Positions 8,549 through 16,805 of a stretch of DNA of 21,861 nucleotides are shown here, piece by piece. Numbering within the stretch: the first letter of the stretch is position 1; every line of letters begins with the position of its first letter. The notes below the pieces were generated by a model. The model worked only from the letters and a program-made list of their open reading frames with translations, had not been told where the DNA came from and did not search any database. Both the position numbers and the translations under genes were made by a program. Source of the DNA: Oscillospiraceae bacterium (lineage in GTDB: Bacteria; Bacillota_A; Clostridia; Oscillospirales; Oscillospiraceae). The DNA lies in contig JAEDOK010000011.1 in the NCBI GenBank assembly GCA_016302005.1, positions 1-21,861 on the forward strand, written 5' to 3'.

Positions 8549-10540
8549 TTATTCTCCGGTATCTTCCGGGATTTCCTCGCTGGATTCCGTGGGAGGCTCG
8601 GTACTTGGTTCTGTGGAAGGCTCAGTGCCGGGCTCAGTCGAAGGTTCTGTGGAAGGCTCAGTCGAAGGTTCTGTGGAAGGTTCTGTGGAAGGCTCGGTAC
8701 TTGGTTCGGTCTCATCCTCCGTGACGATATGGGCGATCTCGCGGTCACGGCGGTCGTACTTGGAGTAGCAGACAACTTCTTTCGAGATCAGATTGCCGTC
8801 CATGTCGTATTTGTACATATAGGTCGTCACATTCGCGCCGTCATAGGCAGTCTGGATGACATCGCCTTCCTTGTAATCCTTGTACTGGTCGTAGTTCGGC
8901 ATATCGGGCGAAATATCAATGATTTTCTCCTCGGAGTTGAACCATGCGGTGATCTCATAGTCGAGCTTGACGGTGTAATCCTTCGTCTCCGTACCGATAA
9001 AACGAATGTGTACATAGCCATCGGAGACGGAGGCATCAATGCGGATGGGATGCGTTGTATTATTGCGGAACTGATAGTCAAGGCTTCCCCAATAGATCGT
9101 CGCGTCCATGCCGTAGGGAATGTAAGACGGGAGGAATTGGTGTTCGGCGCGCTCGATGACCTCCAGATCCGCCTTCAGTGTGCACCAGAAAATCGTGGAA
9201 GCGACCTGACAGACGCCGCCGCCGAGCTGATTTTCCGTTTTGCCGCCGACATACACGGCAGCTGCTCCGTAGCCCTTTTCCGCCGTGCGTTCGCCGACAA
9301 TCTTGTTAAAGGAGAAAATCTCACCGGGTTTAAGAATCGTGCCGTCAATTGCCTCACACGCCAGCTCAAGGTTATGTGTACGGGTCGGATTCCAAACATG
9401 GGGACTGTCATAAGAGGAAAGCACGTCACAGAACAGCTCATTTTGCAACGATTCGCGGGTAAACTGCGGTGTCAGCTCCTGTAAGGTCAGAGTCACGGTA
9501 TCGCCGGGCTTTGCGGAGGAAAAGGCGGTCACAGCGTCTGCCATCGTGAAGCCATAACCGTCTTTGCCGTCGGTGATCTCATAGGTATCCTCGTCGCAAA
9601 CGGCGTTGACCGGTGCAGTGCATTTGTAATCCTTGTAGAGCTGATCCAGATCCACAGGCTCCGGGATCGTCTCATCGTAGACATATTGAAGATCATAGCA
9701 GCCGGTCATATAAGCCTCAATGATCTCTTCATAGAGTGCGTCGATGTCGATATTGCGCGTTAAGGTTCCGATGGTAATCTCAATGGCATCCACGGTCTTG
9801 GGATTGCCGTCTGCGTCCGTCACAGTGGTCGTGGTGTCCCTGATCTGTGTTTCCGTGCCGTCACATACGGTATCCTCCAGCGTGCTTTCCAGAACATCGC
9901 GGATATAAGTGTCATTGACATTCAGATACTTTGAAACGTCAATGTCCACCCGCTCAGCATTGCTCTTTGCGCTGATTTCTCTGCCGTAGCGGTAAGCCTC
10001 CTCCACGGCGGCATCGGTGTCCAGCGTGATCTCTACATAAGAGGCAGGCAGACAGATTATTTTGTCCAGCAGATAGGGCTCACCGTTTTCATCAAGCGGA
10101 GCGTCGGCATCAGTCTCACGCGGCTCCTCCAGGGGAATGGTGACGGGAGTCTGTGGATTTTCCACGGGGTTGCCGTAAATATCGGTGACGATCTCCTTTG
10201 ATGGATCATAGGTCGTTGTATAGAGGGGAAATTCATCGCCCTCCGTATAAAGACGGATGTTCATATCTTTCTCAAAGGACAGATCTTTCAGCGCTTCCTT
10301 TGCCTCTTCCTTCGTCATGCCGCTGAGATCAATGCCGCCGACAAAGACATTCTGCGCAATCTTGTGATCGTCCCGCAGCAGCAGATAGCCGACCGCACAC
10401 GCTGCGATCACAGCAACGGAGCACACAATGCCCAAAATCAGCGGCAGGCGGCTTTTTTTCTTTTTCTTATGCGACTTGTTGGCAGCTCGTTGTGCAGCGT
10501 TCTGCGCCTGCGGTCGATTGGCTTTTTCAAATTTTCCCAT
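8549..10540 (-). CDS. Membrane-anchored VanW-family cell-envelope protein with TEPS-repeat tail
   Basis: This 663-residue protein starts with a basic cytoplasmic segment (KKKKKSR, 25-31) and one transmembrane helix (about 33-55). A long extracytoplasmic region (about 60-375) follows, resembling the peptidoglycan-binding-4 type domains of YoaR-like proteins. The VanW domain spans about 380-510, with TRTHNLELACEAIDG (387-400), KPGEIFSFNKIVGERT (404-419) and GGGVCQVASTIF (440-451). The tail (611-654) is about eleven TEPS-type four-residue units. VanW-domain proteins are common in Clostridia and are thought to act on the cell wall, but no reaction is established; the name comes from vancomycin-resistance clusters and does not imply resistance here. 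The start has a strong GGAGG 6 bases upstream and its own promoter. It runs against the predicted replication direction. Confidence 0.9.
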   Translation of the reverse strand: MGKFEKANRPQAQNAAQRAANKSHKKKKKSRLPLILGIVCSVAVIAACAVGYLLLRDDHKIAQNVFVGGIDLSGMTKEEAKEALKDLSFEKDMNIRLYTEGDEFPLYTTTYDPSKEIVTDIYGNPVENPQTPVTIPLEEPRETDADAPLDENGEPYLLDKIICLPASYVEITLDTDAAVEEAYRYGREISAKSNAERVDIDVSKYLNVNDTYIRDVLESTLEDTVCDGTETQIRDTTTTVTDADGNPKTVDAIEITIGTLTRNIDIDALYEEIIEAYMTGCYDLQYVYDETIPEPVDLDQLYKDYKCTAPVNAVCDEDTYEITDGKDGYGFTMADAVTAFSSAKPGDTVTLTLQELTPQFTRESLQNELFCDVLSSYDSPHVWNPTRTHNLELACEAIDGTILKPGEIFSFNKIVGERTAEKGYGAAAVYVGGKTENQLGGGVCQVASTIFWCTLKADLEVIERAEHQFLPSYIPYGMDATIYWGSLDYQFRNNTTHPIRIDASVSDGYVHIRFIGTETKDYTVKLDYEITAWFNSEEKIIDISPDMPNYDQYKDYKEGDVIQTAYDGANVTTYMYKYDMDGNLISKEVVCYSKYDRRDREIAHIVTEDETEPSTEPSTEPSTEPSTEPSTEPSTEPGTEPSTEPSTEPPTESSEEIPEDTGE
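8579..8710 (-). repeat. In-frame 12-bp repeats encoding (TEPS)n
   Basis: This 132-bp tract encodes about eleven four-residue units: mostly TEPS, then TEPG, TEPS, TEPS, TEPP and TESS. Synonymous third-position changes vary between units. The repeat is part of the VanW-family coding sequence. Such Thr/Glu/Pro-rich tails are usually flexible wall-spanning segments, and unit number is likely to vary between strains by slippage. Confidence 0.9.
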
Positions 10541-10647
10541 AGTATCCTCCTAATTCATCTTATAACACGGCATCTGCGGCGCCTTCAAAGAAAACAAAAA
10601 TTATGTATACCATCGCGCAATGCTTGCCGTTATCTTTATCTCCATTT

Positions 10648-10675
10648 ATTATACCGTTCAGCGGCAAAAAAGCAA
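10648..10675 (-). promoter_or_regulatory. Predicted sigma-A promoter of the VanW-family gene
   Basis: On the minus strand TTGCTT (10670-10675) is followed after 16 bases by TATAAT (10648-10653), about 107 bases upstream of the start codon. The -35 sequence equals the one proposed for dnaA. The intervening leader shows no clear riboswitch. Confidence 0.6.
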
Positions 10676-10751
10676 CTACGAATTCATGACGAATTCATTA
10701 CAAAATAATAAAGTTATGTAAACTTAATATATGCAATATAAAATACTTTTC

Positions 10752-11054
10752 CATAGGGCGGGGACATGTCCCAAGCCGGTGCAGGAACCATCGACTGCAT
10801 ACAGTTTTCCTCCATGTCAATGCGAGGAGTGCATACCCGCAAGGGGCACGCCGCATCCGTAACGCTCCTCCGTCGCGAACGGCTGCGCAGGCGACGTGGC
10901 AATCTCGTGCAGGAAGTACCAAGCACCTACAAGTCTATAGCCGGAGATTGCCGCAGCCAGTGTGCGCACTGGCTTCGCAATGACAAAAAGGGTAGCCTAT
11001 TATGTCATTGCGAGGAGCGCAGGCGACGTGGCAATCTTGTGCAGGAACTGCCGT
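10752..11054. repeat. Repeat cluster upstream of vanW-family gene and downstream of mfd
   Basis: This is most of the 559-base gap. A shortened TAGGGC-class palindrome (10754-10776) is followed by the tail GGTGCAGGAACCATCGACTG. A TCATTGCGA-class arm follows at 10817-10905, whose interior carries the 54-bp segment shared in inverted form with 8377-8430. Then come an inverted arm (10945-10985), a linker with AGGGTAGCCT (10989-10998) and a forward arm (11005-11037), followed by TGTGCAGGAACTGCCG. The linker and arm pair match 1-82. No gene is supported, and no terminator for mfd was seen in 11055-11099. Confidence 0.85.
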
Positions 11055-11099
11055 AAAGAATCCTACACCAATTTAGACGCGATTTGTATCGGATTTGTT

Positions 11100-14000
11100 T
11101 CATGCATTATGGAATTTTTTTAAAAATTCCTCCGCGGCTTTCAGCGAATTCTCACCCGCAGCCAATTTGAGCGTCAAAAGCGGCTTTTCGGTTTTCGGCG
11201 AGAGAAAGACGCGTTTTTGATACGCAGGCAGAGCGCAGACCGCAGAAACCGCCTCAAAGGAGAATTTCGCCAGCGTGAATTGGATGGTTCTTCCTTTTTG
11301 CGAAATATCCGAGATTCCCTGCCCTGCCGCTCTTGCGCGCAAAAGGGCAATCGAGATCAGATTCATCGCGCCCTTGGGCGGATCGCCGTAGCGGTCTACC
11401 ATCTCATCGAGCAGTTCGTCGGCGTCCTCCTGCGAACGGATGGCAGCCATGCGGCGATAGAGATCCATGCGCTGTTCGCCCGAGGAGACATAGTCCTTGT
11501 CAATATTCGCCGTGACATCAAGATCGGCGGTGCAGGAGACCTCCTCGGCGGGCTTCTCGCCGCGCTCCTCCAAAACTGCCTCCTCCAAGAGCTTCAAATA
11601 GAGGTCATAGCCGACGGAGATCATATGCCCCGACTGCGCCGCACCCAGCAGGTTGCCCGCGCCGCGAATCTCAAGGTCGCGCATGGCAATTTTAAAACCT
11701 GAGCCAAATTCGGCAAAATCGCGGATGGCACTGAGGCGCTTTTCCGCGACCTCGGTCAGCATCTTGCCCCGCCGGAAGGTCAGGTATGCAAAGGCGTGGC
11801 GGCTCGAGCGTCCCACGCGTCCGCGAATTTGGTGAAGCTGTGCCAAACCGAGCTTGTCGGCGTCCTCAATGATGAGAGTATTGACGTTTGAAATATCAAT
11901 GCCGGTCTCGATGATCGTCGTGCAGACGAGGATTTGCAGCTCCCCGTCTGCCATGCGCTGCATGACCTCGCTCAGTTCCTCCTCGCTCATTTTGCCGTGG
12001 GCAATGCCGATCTCAGCGTCCGGAAGCAATTTTTTGATGCGCGCGGCGCACTGCGCGATGGATTCCACCCGGTTGTGCAGATAATAGACCTGTCCGCCGC
12101 GCTCCAATTCGCGCCGCATTGCGTCGATTAAAACAGGCTCGGCATATTCCAGCACAAAGGTCTGCACGGGATAGCGATCGTGGGGCGGCTCCTCAATGGT
12201 GGACATATCGCGCAGACCCGAGAGCGCCATATTCAGCGTGCGGGGAATGGGCGTTGCCGAGAGCGTCAGCACATCCACGCCCCGTGAAAGCTCTTTCAGC
12301 CGCTCCTTGTGCGTCACGCCGAAGCGCTGCTCCTCGTCCACGATCAAAAGCCCGAGATCCTTAAACGCCACATCCTTCTGCAAAAGCTTGTGCGTGCCGA
12401 TGATCAGATCCAGTGTGCCGGCGCGCAGATCGGCAAGGTTTTTGCGGTTTTGCGCAGGGGTGCAGAACCGCGAGAGCATACCGATATGCACGGGGAAGCC
12501 GCGAAAACGGTTGACGGCGGTCGTATAATGCTGCTGCGCCAGCACCGTGGTCGGCACCAGGATCGCCACCTGTTTGCCATCCAAAATCGCCTTCATCGCG
12601 GCGCGCAGGGCGACCTCCGTCTTGCCGAAGCCCACATCACCGCACAGAAGCCGATCCATCGGGTGCGGCGACTCCATATCCGCCTTGATCTCGTCGATCG
12701 AGCGGAGCTGATCGTCCGTCTCGGCGTAGGGAAAATTCTGTTCAAATTCCGACTGCCACGGAGTGTCCGCGGCAAAGGCAAACCCGGGCAGACGCTTTCG
12801 CTCGGCATAGAGTTTGATCAGCTCGTCGGCGATATCCTTTGCCGCAGCCTTGGCGCGAGCTTTCGTTTTTTGCCACTGGTCGCCGCCGAGGCGGTTGAGC
12901 TTCACCGGCGTGTCCTCACCGCCGCCGATGTATTTGCCGATCAAATCGAGCTGTGTCGCGGGGACGTAGAGGATGTCCGACCCTTGATACGCGATTTTGA
13001 CATAGTCCTTCACCGCGCCGTCGATTTTCATCTGCTCCATGCAGACATAGCGCCCGATGCCGTGGTACTCATGCACGATCAGATCGCCCGGGGAGAGATC
13101 GGCAAACGAGTCCAATTTCTGACGATTTGATGCTTTTTGATGTTTTTTGCGCGTTTTTTGAGCGGTTTGTGTCAACAACTGTCCCTCGGTCAGGATGGCA
13201 AAACGCAGGTCAGGATATTCCATGCCGAAGGGCAGTGCGCCGTCGGTGAGTAAAATCTGACCTGCCCGAGGCAGCGACGGCAGCGGGAAGGCAAGAAAGG
13301 CGGATAATCCCTGTTCCCGCAGAGACTGCGCCAAAATCTCCCCGCGTCGGCGGTTTCCGCACAGGACGAGGGAGGCATATTCGTGTTTCTGATAGAATTT
13401 AAGGTCGGTCGCTGCCGCGTTGAGGTTGCCGCCGTAGGAGGGGAGCTGTTTTGCGGTGATGCTGACCAGCTCCTTGGGCGGCAGAGACTGAGGATAGGAC
13501 GCGGCGAGGAAGGAATCGAGGAAGACCGTCGCGCGTCCGGCAACCCGACCGCAGACACTTTCCCAGTCGGCGGAGAATTCGCACAGTTCTCCGCAGAGAA
13601 TGCCGGATTCAAGGAGGCTGTCGAGCATCATGCCTTCCTCCTCGGTGAAGCGTTCTGCGGCGCGGCGCAGATTGCCGTGTTCGCAGAAGAAAACAAGGGC
13701 GTCTGCGGGGATATAGTCTGCGGCGCAGGAGAATTCCGGATAAATGAGCGCCATATAGCGGTCTGCGGCGGATAAGGTCGCGCCGCTTTTCAGAATATCC
13801 TCGTCCTCCGCAAGGGTTCGCAACAGCTTTTCATTCGGCGTTCTGCGCCGGCGGAGACGCGTCTGTAATGCCGCGAGGTCTGCGGCAAGTCCGTCCGAAC
13901 CGTCGGGATGCAGGCGCGGCAGGGTCTCCGCGACGGGCAGAAGGACGAATTCCTCCACATTTTCCACACGGCGCTGGGTCACGGCATCAAAATAGCCCAT

Positions 14001-14603
14001 CGCGTCGATCTCGTCCCCGAAGAATTCCATACGAATGGGACGGTCGCAGGCGGGAGAATAGACATCCACAATGCCGCCGCGCACGGAAAACTGTCCCACG
14101 CCCTCCACAAGCGTGCCGCGCACATAGCCCGCCTGCACCAGCTTCGTGCATAGCTCGTTCAAGCTAATCTGCGCGCCGAGCTTCAGAGTCAGGGCAGCGG
14201 AGAACAGCGTGGACTTCGGCACGGTGCGCAGGGCGAGGGCGTCCCAAGTTGCGAGCAAAAGCTTTTCCTTGCCGCGCGCGAGGTCATAGAGCAGACGCAG
14301 ACGCTGATGCTCCCAGCCGCGGGAGACAGCGGAGGCGTTGTGAAAGGTGAGGTCGCGGGAGGGCAGGATCTGCGGCTCCACGCCGAGAAAGGCGGAAAGC
14401 TCCGCCTGTGTGCGCCGTGCGGCAAGCTCATCCTGACAGATAACGACGGCGGGACGCTTGGTGTCGTGCAGAAGCGAGGCGATCAAATGCGAACGGTTGA
14501 TCTGCGCCGCGCCGGATACACCGGCAGCCTGATTTTTTTCCAAACACGCGGAAAGCCGCCGATACTCCGGCAGCCCGCGCAGCATCGTAAGTAAAAGCTC
14601 CAT
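11100..14603 (-). CDS. mfd: Transcription-repair coupling factor Mfd
   Basis: Mfd removes RNA polymerase stalled at DNA damage and recruits UvrA. From the ATG at 14603 the protein has 1167 residues, the usual length. An UvrB-like N-terminal region leads to the RNA-polymerase-interacting domain (about 502-563, DLIVHEYHGIGRY). The RecG-like translocase has Walker A GDVGFGKTE (about 655-663), DEEQRFG (from about 756) and SATPIPRTL (from about 782). Motif VI reads HQIRGRVGRS, and a C-terminal TRCF domain follows. An in-frame ATG 37 codons upstream (14714) is rejected: those residues translate repeat DNA, while GGGAGG (14608-14613) sits just before the chosen start. In B. subtilis the order is prs-ctc-pth-fin-mfd; here prs, pth and mfd keep that order without ctc or fin. 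A 464-base repeat-filled gap separates it from pth. Confidence 0.97.
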   Translation of the reverse strand: MELLLTMLRGLPEYRRLSACLEKNQAAGVSGAAQINRSHLIASLLHDTKRPAVVICQDELAARRTQAELSAFLGVEPQILPSRDLTFHNASAVSRGWEHQRLRLLYDLARGKEKLLLATWDALALRTVPKSTLFSAALTLKLGAQISLNELCTKLVQAGYVRGTLVEGVGQFSVRGGIVDVYSPACDRPIRMEFFGDEIDAMGYFDAVTQRRVENVEEFVLLPVAETLPRLHPDGSDGLAADLAALQTRLRRRRTPNEKLLRTLAEDEDILKSGATLSAADRYMALIYPEFSCAADYIPADALVFFCEHGNLRRAAERFTEEEGMMLDSLLESGILCGELCEFSADWESVCGRVAGRATVFLDSFLAASYPQSLPPKELVSITAKQLPSYGGNLNAAATDLKFYQKHEYASLVLCGNRRRGEILAQSLREQGLSAFLAFPLPSLPRAGQILLTDGALPFGMEYPDLRFAILTEGQLLTQTAQKTRKKHQKASNRQKLDSFADLSPGDLIVHEYHGIGRYVCMEQMKIDGAVKDYVKIAYQGSDILYVPATQLDLIGKYIGGGEDTPVKLNRLGGDQWQKTKARAKAAAKDIADELIKLYAERKRLPGFAFAADTPWQSEFEQNFPYAETDDQLRSIDEIKADMESPHPMDRLLCGDVGFGKTEVALRAAMKAILDGKQVAILVPTTVLAQQHYTTAVNRFRGFPVHIGMLSRFCTPAQNRKNLADLRAGTLDLIIGTHKLLQKDVAFKDLGLLIVDEEQRFGVTHKERLKELSRGVDVLTLSATPIPRTLNMALSGLRDMSTIEEPPHDRYPVQTFVLEYAEPVLIDAMRRELERGGQVYYLHNRVESIAQCAARIKKLLPDAEIGIAHGKMSEEELSEVMQRMADGELQILVCTTIIETGIDISNVNTLIIEDADKLGLAQLHQIRGRVGRSSRHAFAYLTFRRGKMLTEVAEKRLSAIRDFAEFGSGFKIAMRDLEIRGAGNLLGAAQSGHMISVGYDLYLKLLEEAVLEERGEKPAEEVSCTADLDVTANIDKDYVSSGEQRMDLYRRMAAIRSQEDADELLDEMVDRYGDPPKGAMNLISIALLRARAAGQGISDISQKGRTIQFTLAKFSFEAVSAVCALPAYQKRVFLSPKTEKPLLTLKLAAGENSLKAAEEFLKKFHNA

Positions 14604-14619
14604 AAAACCTCCCGTAAAA

Positions 14620-14658
14620 ACGCTGTAGGGGCGGCTATCAGCCGCCCGTGTGCAGGCA
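14620..14658 (+). repeat. 39-bp inverted repeat, left copy (TAGGGGCGG-class palindrome)
   Basis: It begins ACGCTGTAGGGGCGGCTATC and ends GTGTGCAGGCA. It is an exact reverse complement of 14984-15022. The inner GGCGGCTATCAGCCGCC is itself a hairpin. The mfd start codon lies 16 bases away. Confidence 0.9.
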
Positions 14659-14670
14659 ACACGAATTTCA

Positions 14671-14813
14671 GCGAATAGTGAATAGTGAATGAGGCGCTCC
14701 GCACGGATTCTCAATGTAGGGCGGGGGCATGCCCCCGCCGGTGCAGGAACTGCCGAACACGCCTAAGTTCCCAATCTATGTCATTGCGAGGGCGCTTGCG
14801 CCCGTGGCAATCT
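14671..14813. repeat. Mosaic repeat block between mfd and pth
   Basis: In order: GAATAGT-type heptamers (14671-14690), GAGGCGCTCCGCACGGATT (from 14691), a palindrome TGTAGGGCGGGGGCATGCCC with its stem mate (14715-14739), the tail GGTGCAGGAACTGCCG, and a TCATTGCGA-class arm (14781-14813). The arm's inner stem is GGGCGC/GCGCCC. The rest of the gap (about 14822-14983) shows no gene; it contains AT-rich stretches but no convincing promoter. Confidence 0.8.
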
Positions 14814-14983
14814 TGTGCAGGAACCTACAATACCTACCGATCCGATTTCTCCTCATTGCACGCAAAAGCGCGGAAATCGGGCAAACCGCCCAATTTCCGT
14901 AAAAATCCCTGTTATTCGACAATATTTTAACAAAGTACATCATCGCTTTGCGCAGCATCAAAACGCGGTGGAAACGCCCAAGC

Positions 14984-15022
14984 TGCCTGCACACGGGCGG
15001 CTGATAGCCGCCCCTACAGCGT
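14984..15022 (-). repeat. 39-bp inverted repeat, right copy
   Basis: This is the exact reverse complement of 14620-14658, placed 45 bases after the pth stop in the direction of transcription. The two copies enclose 325 bases of other repeat modules and unidentified sequence. Perfect identity contrasts with the diverged copies elsewhere and suggests a recent duplication or gene conversion. Confidence 0.9.
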
Positions 15023-15067
15023 ATAAGATAGGAACACCTGAAAACGCTTGTTTTCGCTCAAAAAAGC

Positions 15068-15661
15068 TCATTTTCTGCCATTATACTTACTTGCAGCAGC
15101 CTGTACGCCGTTTTCGATCAGCTCCAACGCGGCACTTGCGGCGTCCTCAACCACGGGAGCGAGCAGCTTTTCCTCGTCCTTGGTGAAATTGGACAGCACC
15201 CAGTCGGCAAGCTCGTAATCCGGGTGCGGCTTTGCGCCGACACCGATTTTTACGCGGGGAAAGCTCTGACTGTTCAGACCGCCGATGATGGATTTGATCC
15301 CGTTATGCCCTCCCGCAGAGCCTTCGGCGCGCACGCGAAGCCGCCCGACATCGAGGGAAATATCGTCAAACAGTACAATTACGCGCTCTGCCGGCAGCTT
15401 ATAAAACCGTGCCGCATCCATCACCGAGAGACCGGAATTGTTCATAAAGGTCTGCGGCTTGAGCAGGATCAATTTCAGACCTTTATAATTCGCCTGTCCG
15501 TAAAGCCCCCGAAATTTTGCGCGGTCAATCTTCGCGCCGAGCTGCCCCGCGAGGCAGTCCACGGCGCGAAAACCGATATTGTGGCGCGTTCGGGCATAAT
15601 TCTCGCCGGGATTTCCCAGCCCGACGATGAGCCAATCGCAGGAACTTTTTTGAAACAGCAT
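15068..15661 (-). CDS. pth: Peptidyl-tRNA hydrolase
   Basis: This enzyme cleaves peptidyl-tRNA released from stalled ribosomes so the tRNA can be reused. The 197 residues are the family norm. IVGLGNPGENYARTRHNIGF (12-31) holds N17 and the catalytic H27, matching E. coli N10 and H20. FMNNSG (72-77) holds N74, D100 lies in LFDDISLDVG, and SAGGHNGIKS (115-124) holds N120. The ATG shares one base with the prs stop (TGATG), so translation is coupled to prs. No key residue is missing. Confidence 0.97.
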   Translation of the reverse strand: MLFQKSSCDWLIVGLGNPGENYARTRHNIGFRAVDCLAGQLGAKIDRAKFRGLYGQANYKGLKLILLKPQTFMNNSGLSVMDAARFYKLPAERVIVLFDDISLDVGRLRVRAEGSAGGHNGIKSIIGGLNSQSFPRVKIGVGAKPHPDYELADWVLSNFTKDEEKLLAPVVEDAASAALELIENGVQAAASKYNGRK

Positions 15662-16626
15662 CAGAACAGACTGGAGATGGAAGTCTCGTTGTAAATGCGG
15701 GTGATCGCCTTTGCAAAGGTCGGGGCGGCATCGAGCTGGCGGATCTTCGTGCCGGTGTAGTCGGCGGGCAGCGGAATGGTGTTGAGCAGAACCAGCTCCT
15801 CGATGCAGCTTTCCTCAATACGCTGTGTCGCATTGCCGGAGAGAACGCCGTGGGTCGCGCAAGCGTAGACTGCCTTGGCCTTACCGATCGTCTTGATCGC
15901 CTCGGCGGCGTTGCACAGGGAACCGGCGGTGTCCACGATATCGTCATACAGGATGCAGGTCTTGCCCTCCACATCGCCGATGATGTTCATGACCTCGCAC
16001 ATATTGGCGCGCTGGCGGCGCTTATCGACAATGGCAAGCCCCATATGCACCTTCGCGGCAAAGGCACGCGAACGGGAGACGGAGCCGACATCCGGAGAGA
16101 CGACGCAGAAGTCGTCGTGATCGTAGATGGTCTCGTCAAATTTTGAGAGATAATAGCGGGTAAAGAGCGGGTTGCCGACCATATGATCCACGGGGATATC
16201 GAAGAAGCCCTGAATCTGCGGCGCGTGGAGATCCATCGTCAGCACGCGGTCGGCGCCGGCGGAGGTGATGAGGTTGGCAACGAGCTTGGCGGAGATGGGG
16301 TCACGACCCTTCGCCTTGCGGTCCTGCCGCGCGTATCCGAAATAAGGAATCACCGCGGTGATACGTCCTGCCGAGGCACGGCGGAAAGCGTCGATCATAA
16401 TGAGCAGCTCCATCAGGTTGTTGTTGACGGGCTTACAGGTAGACTGGATGACGAAAACATCACAGCCGCGGACGGTTTCATTGATGGTTACGGAAATCTC
16501 GCCGTCAGCGAAGGCGGAAACGGTGCTGTCGCCCAAGTCCAAACCCAATTCGGTGCAGATGCCGCGCGCGAAGGGAATATTGGCATTGGCGGTAAAGACC
16601 TTGATTTCTTTTCCGTGAGCGATCAT
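15661..16626 (-). CDS. prs: Ribose-phosphate pyrophosphokinase (PRPP synthetase)
   Basis: The enzyme makes PRPP from ribose 5-phosphate and ATP, the precursor for purine, pyrimidine, histidine, tryptophan and NAD synthesis. The 321 residues are the standard length. YFGYARQDRKAKGRDPISAK (95-114) is the flexible-loop/ATP region, DLHAPQIQGFFD (132-143) is the PRPP-synthetase signature, and DDIVDTAGS (228-236) is the PRPP-binding loop. GAGGT lies 7 bases before the ATG. It is the first gene of a prs-pth(-mfd) unit and has a clear promoter. Its usual partner gcaD/glmU is not adjacent; a divergent spoIIP is. Confidence 0.98.
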   Translation of the reverse strand: MIAHGKEIKVFTANANIPFARGICTELGLDLGDSTVSAFADGEISVTINETVRGCDVFVIQSTCKPVNNNLMELLIMIDAFRRASAGRITAVIPYFGYARQDRKAKGRDPISAKLVANLITSAGADRVLTMDLHAPQIQGFFDIPVDHMVGNPLFTRYYLSKFDETIYDHDDFCVVSPDVGSVSRSRAFAAKVHMGLAIVDKRRQRANMCEVMNIIGDVEGKTCILYDDIVDTAGSLCNAAEAIKTIGKAKAVYACATHGVLSGNATQRIEESCIEELVLLNTIPLPADYTGTKIRQLDAAPTFAKAITRIYNETSISSLF

Positions 16627-16700
16627 TGGAATACCTCTCTTTTCTCCGAGCCGAAGCTCTGTTTTTATCCGTCTCGTCGGGACAGATATGCTCCAATACT

Positions 16701-16729
16701 ATTATAACAGATATTTTCCCTTTCGTCCA
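16701..16729 (-). promoter_or_regulatory. Predicted sigma-A promoter of prs
   Basis: On the minus strand TGGACG (16724-16729) is followed after 17 bases by TATAAT (16701-16706). A TGT just before the -10 box makes it an extended -10 element. It lies about 75 bases before the prs start. No PurR-type operator was recognised. Confidence 0.7.
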
Positions 16730-16805
16730 CCGAATTTACCGAAGAAATCAAACAAATTCCCGCGCTTTTTCACCGCATTTTTTGTCGAAAAGAGGAAAAC
16801 GGATG

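Noticed and set aside
8579..8710. CRISPR-like periodic repeats
   Set aside because: The period is 12 bp, in frame, with no spacers and no cas genes; it encodes TEPS units.
8531..9484. 317-codon plus-strand frame with glycine/arginine-rich repeats
   Set aside because: It is the antisense of the VanW-family gene; the repeats are the complement of the TEPS coding tract.
10698..11056. Short overlapping frames on both strands
   Set aside because: They lie entirely in the repeat cluster and lack ribosome binding sites.
12309..13130. 273-codon plus-strand frame
   Set aside because: It is antisense to the translocase region of mfd with no independent evidence.
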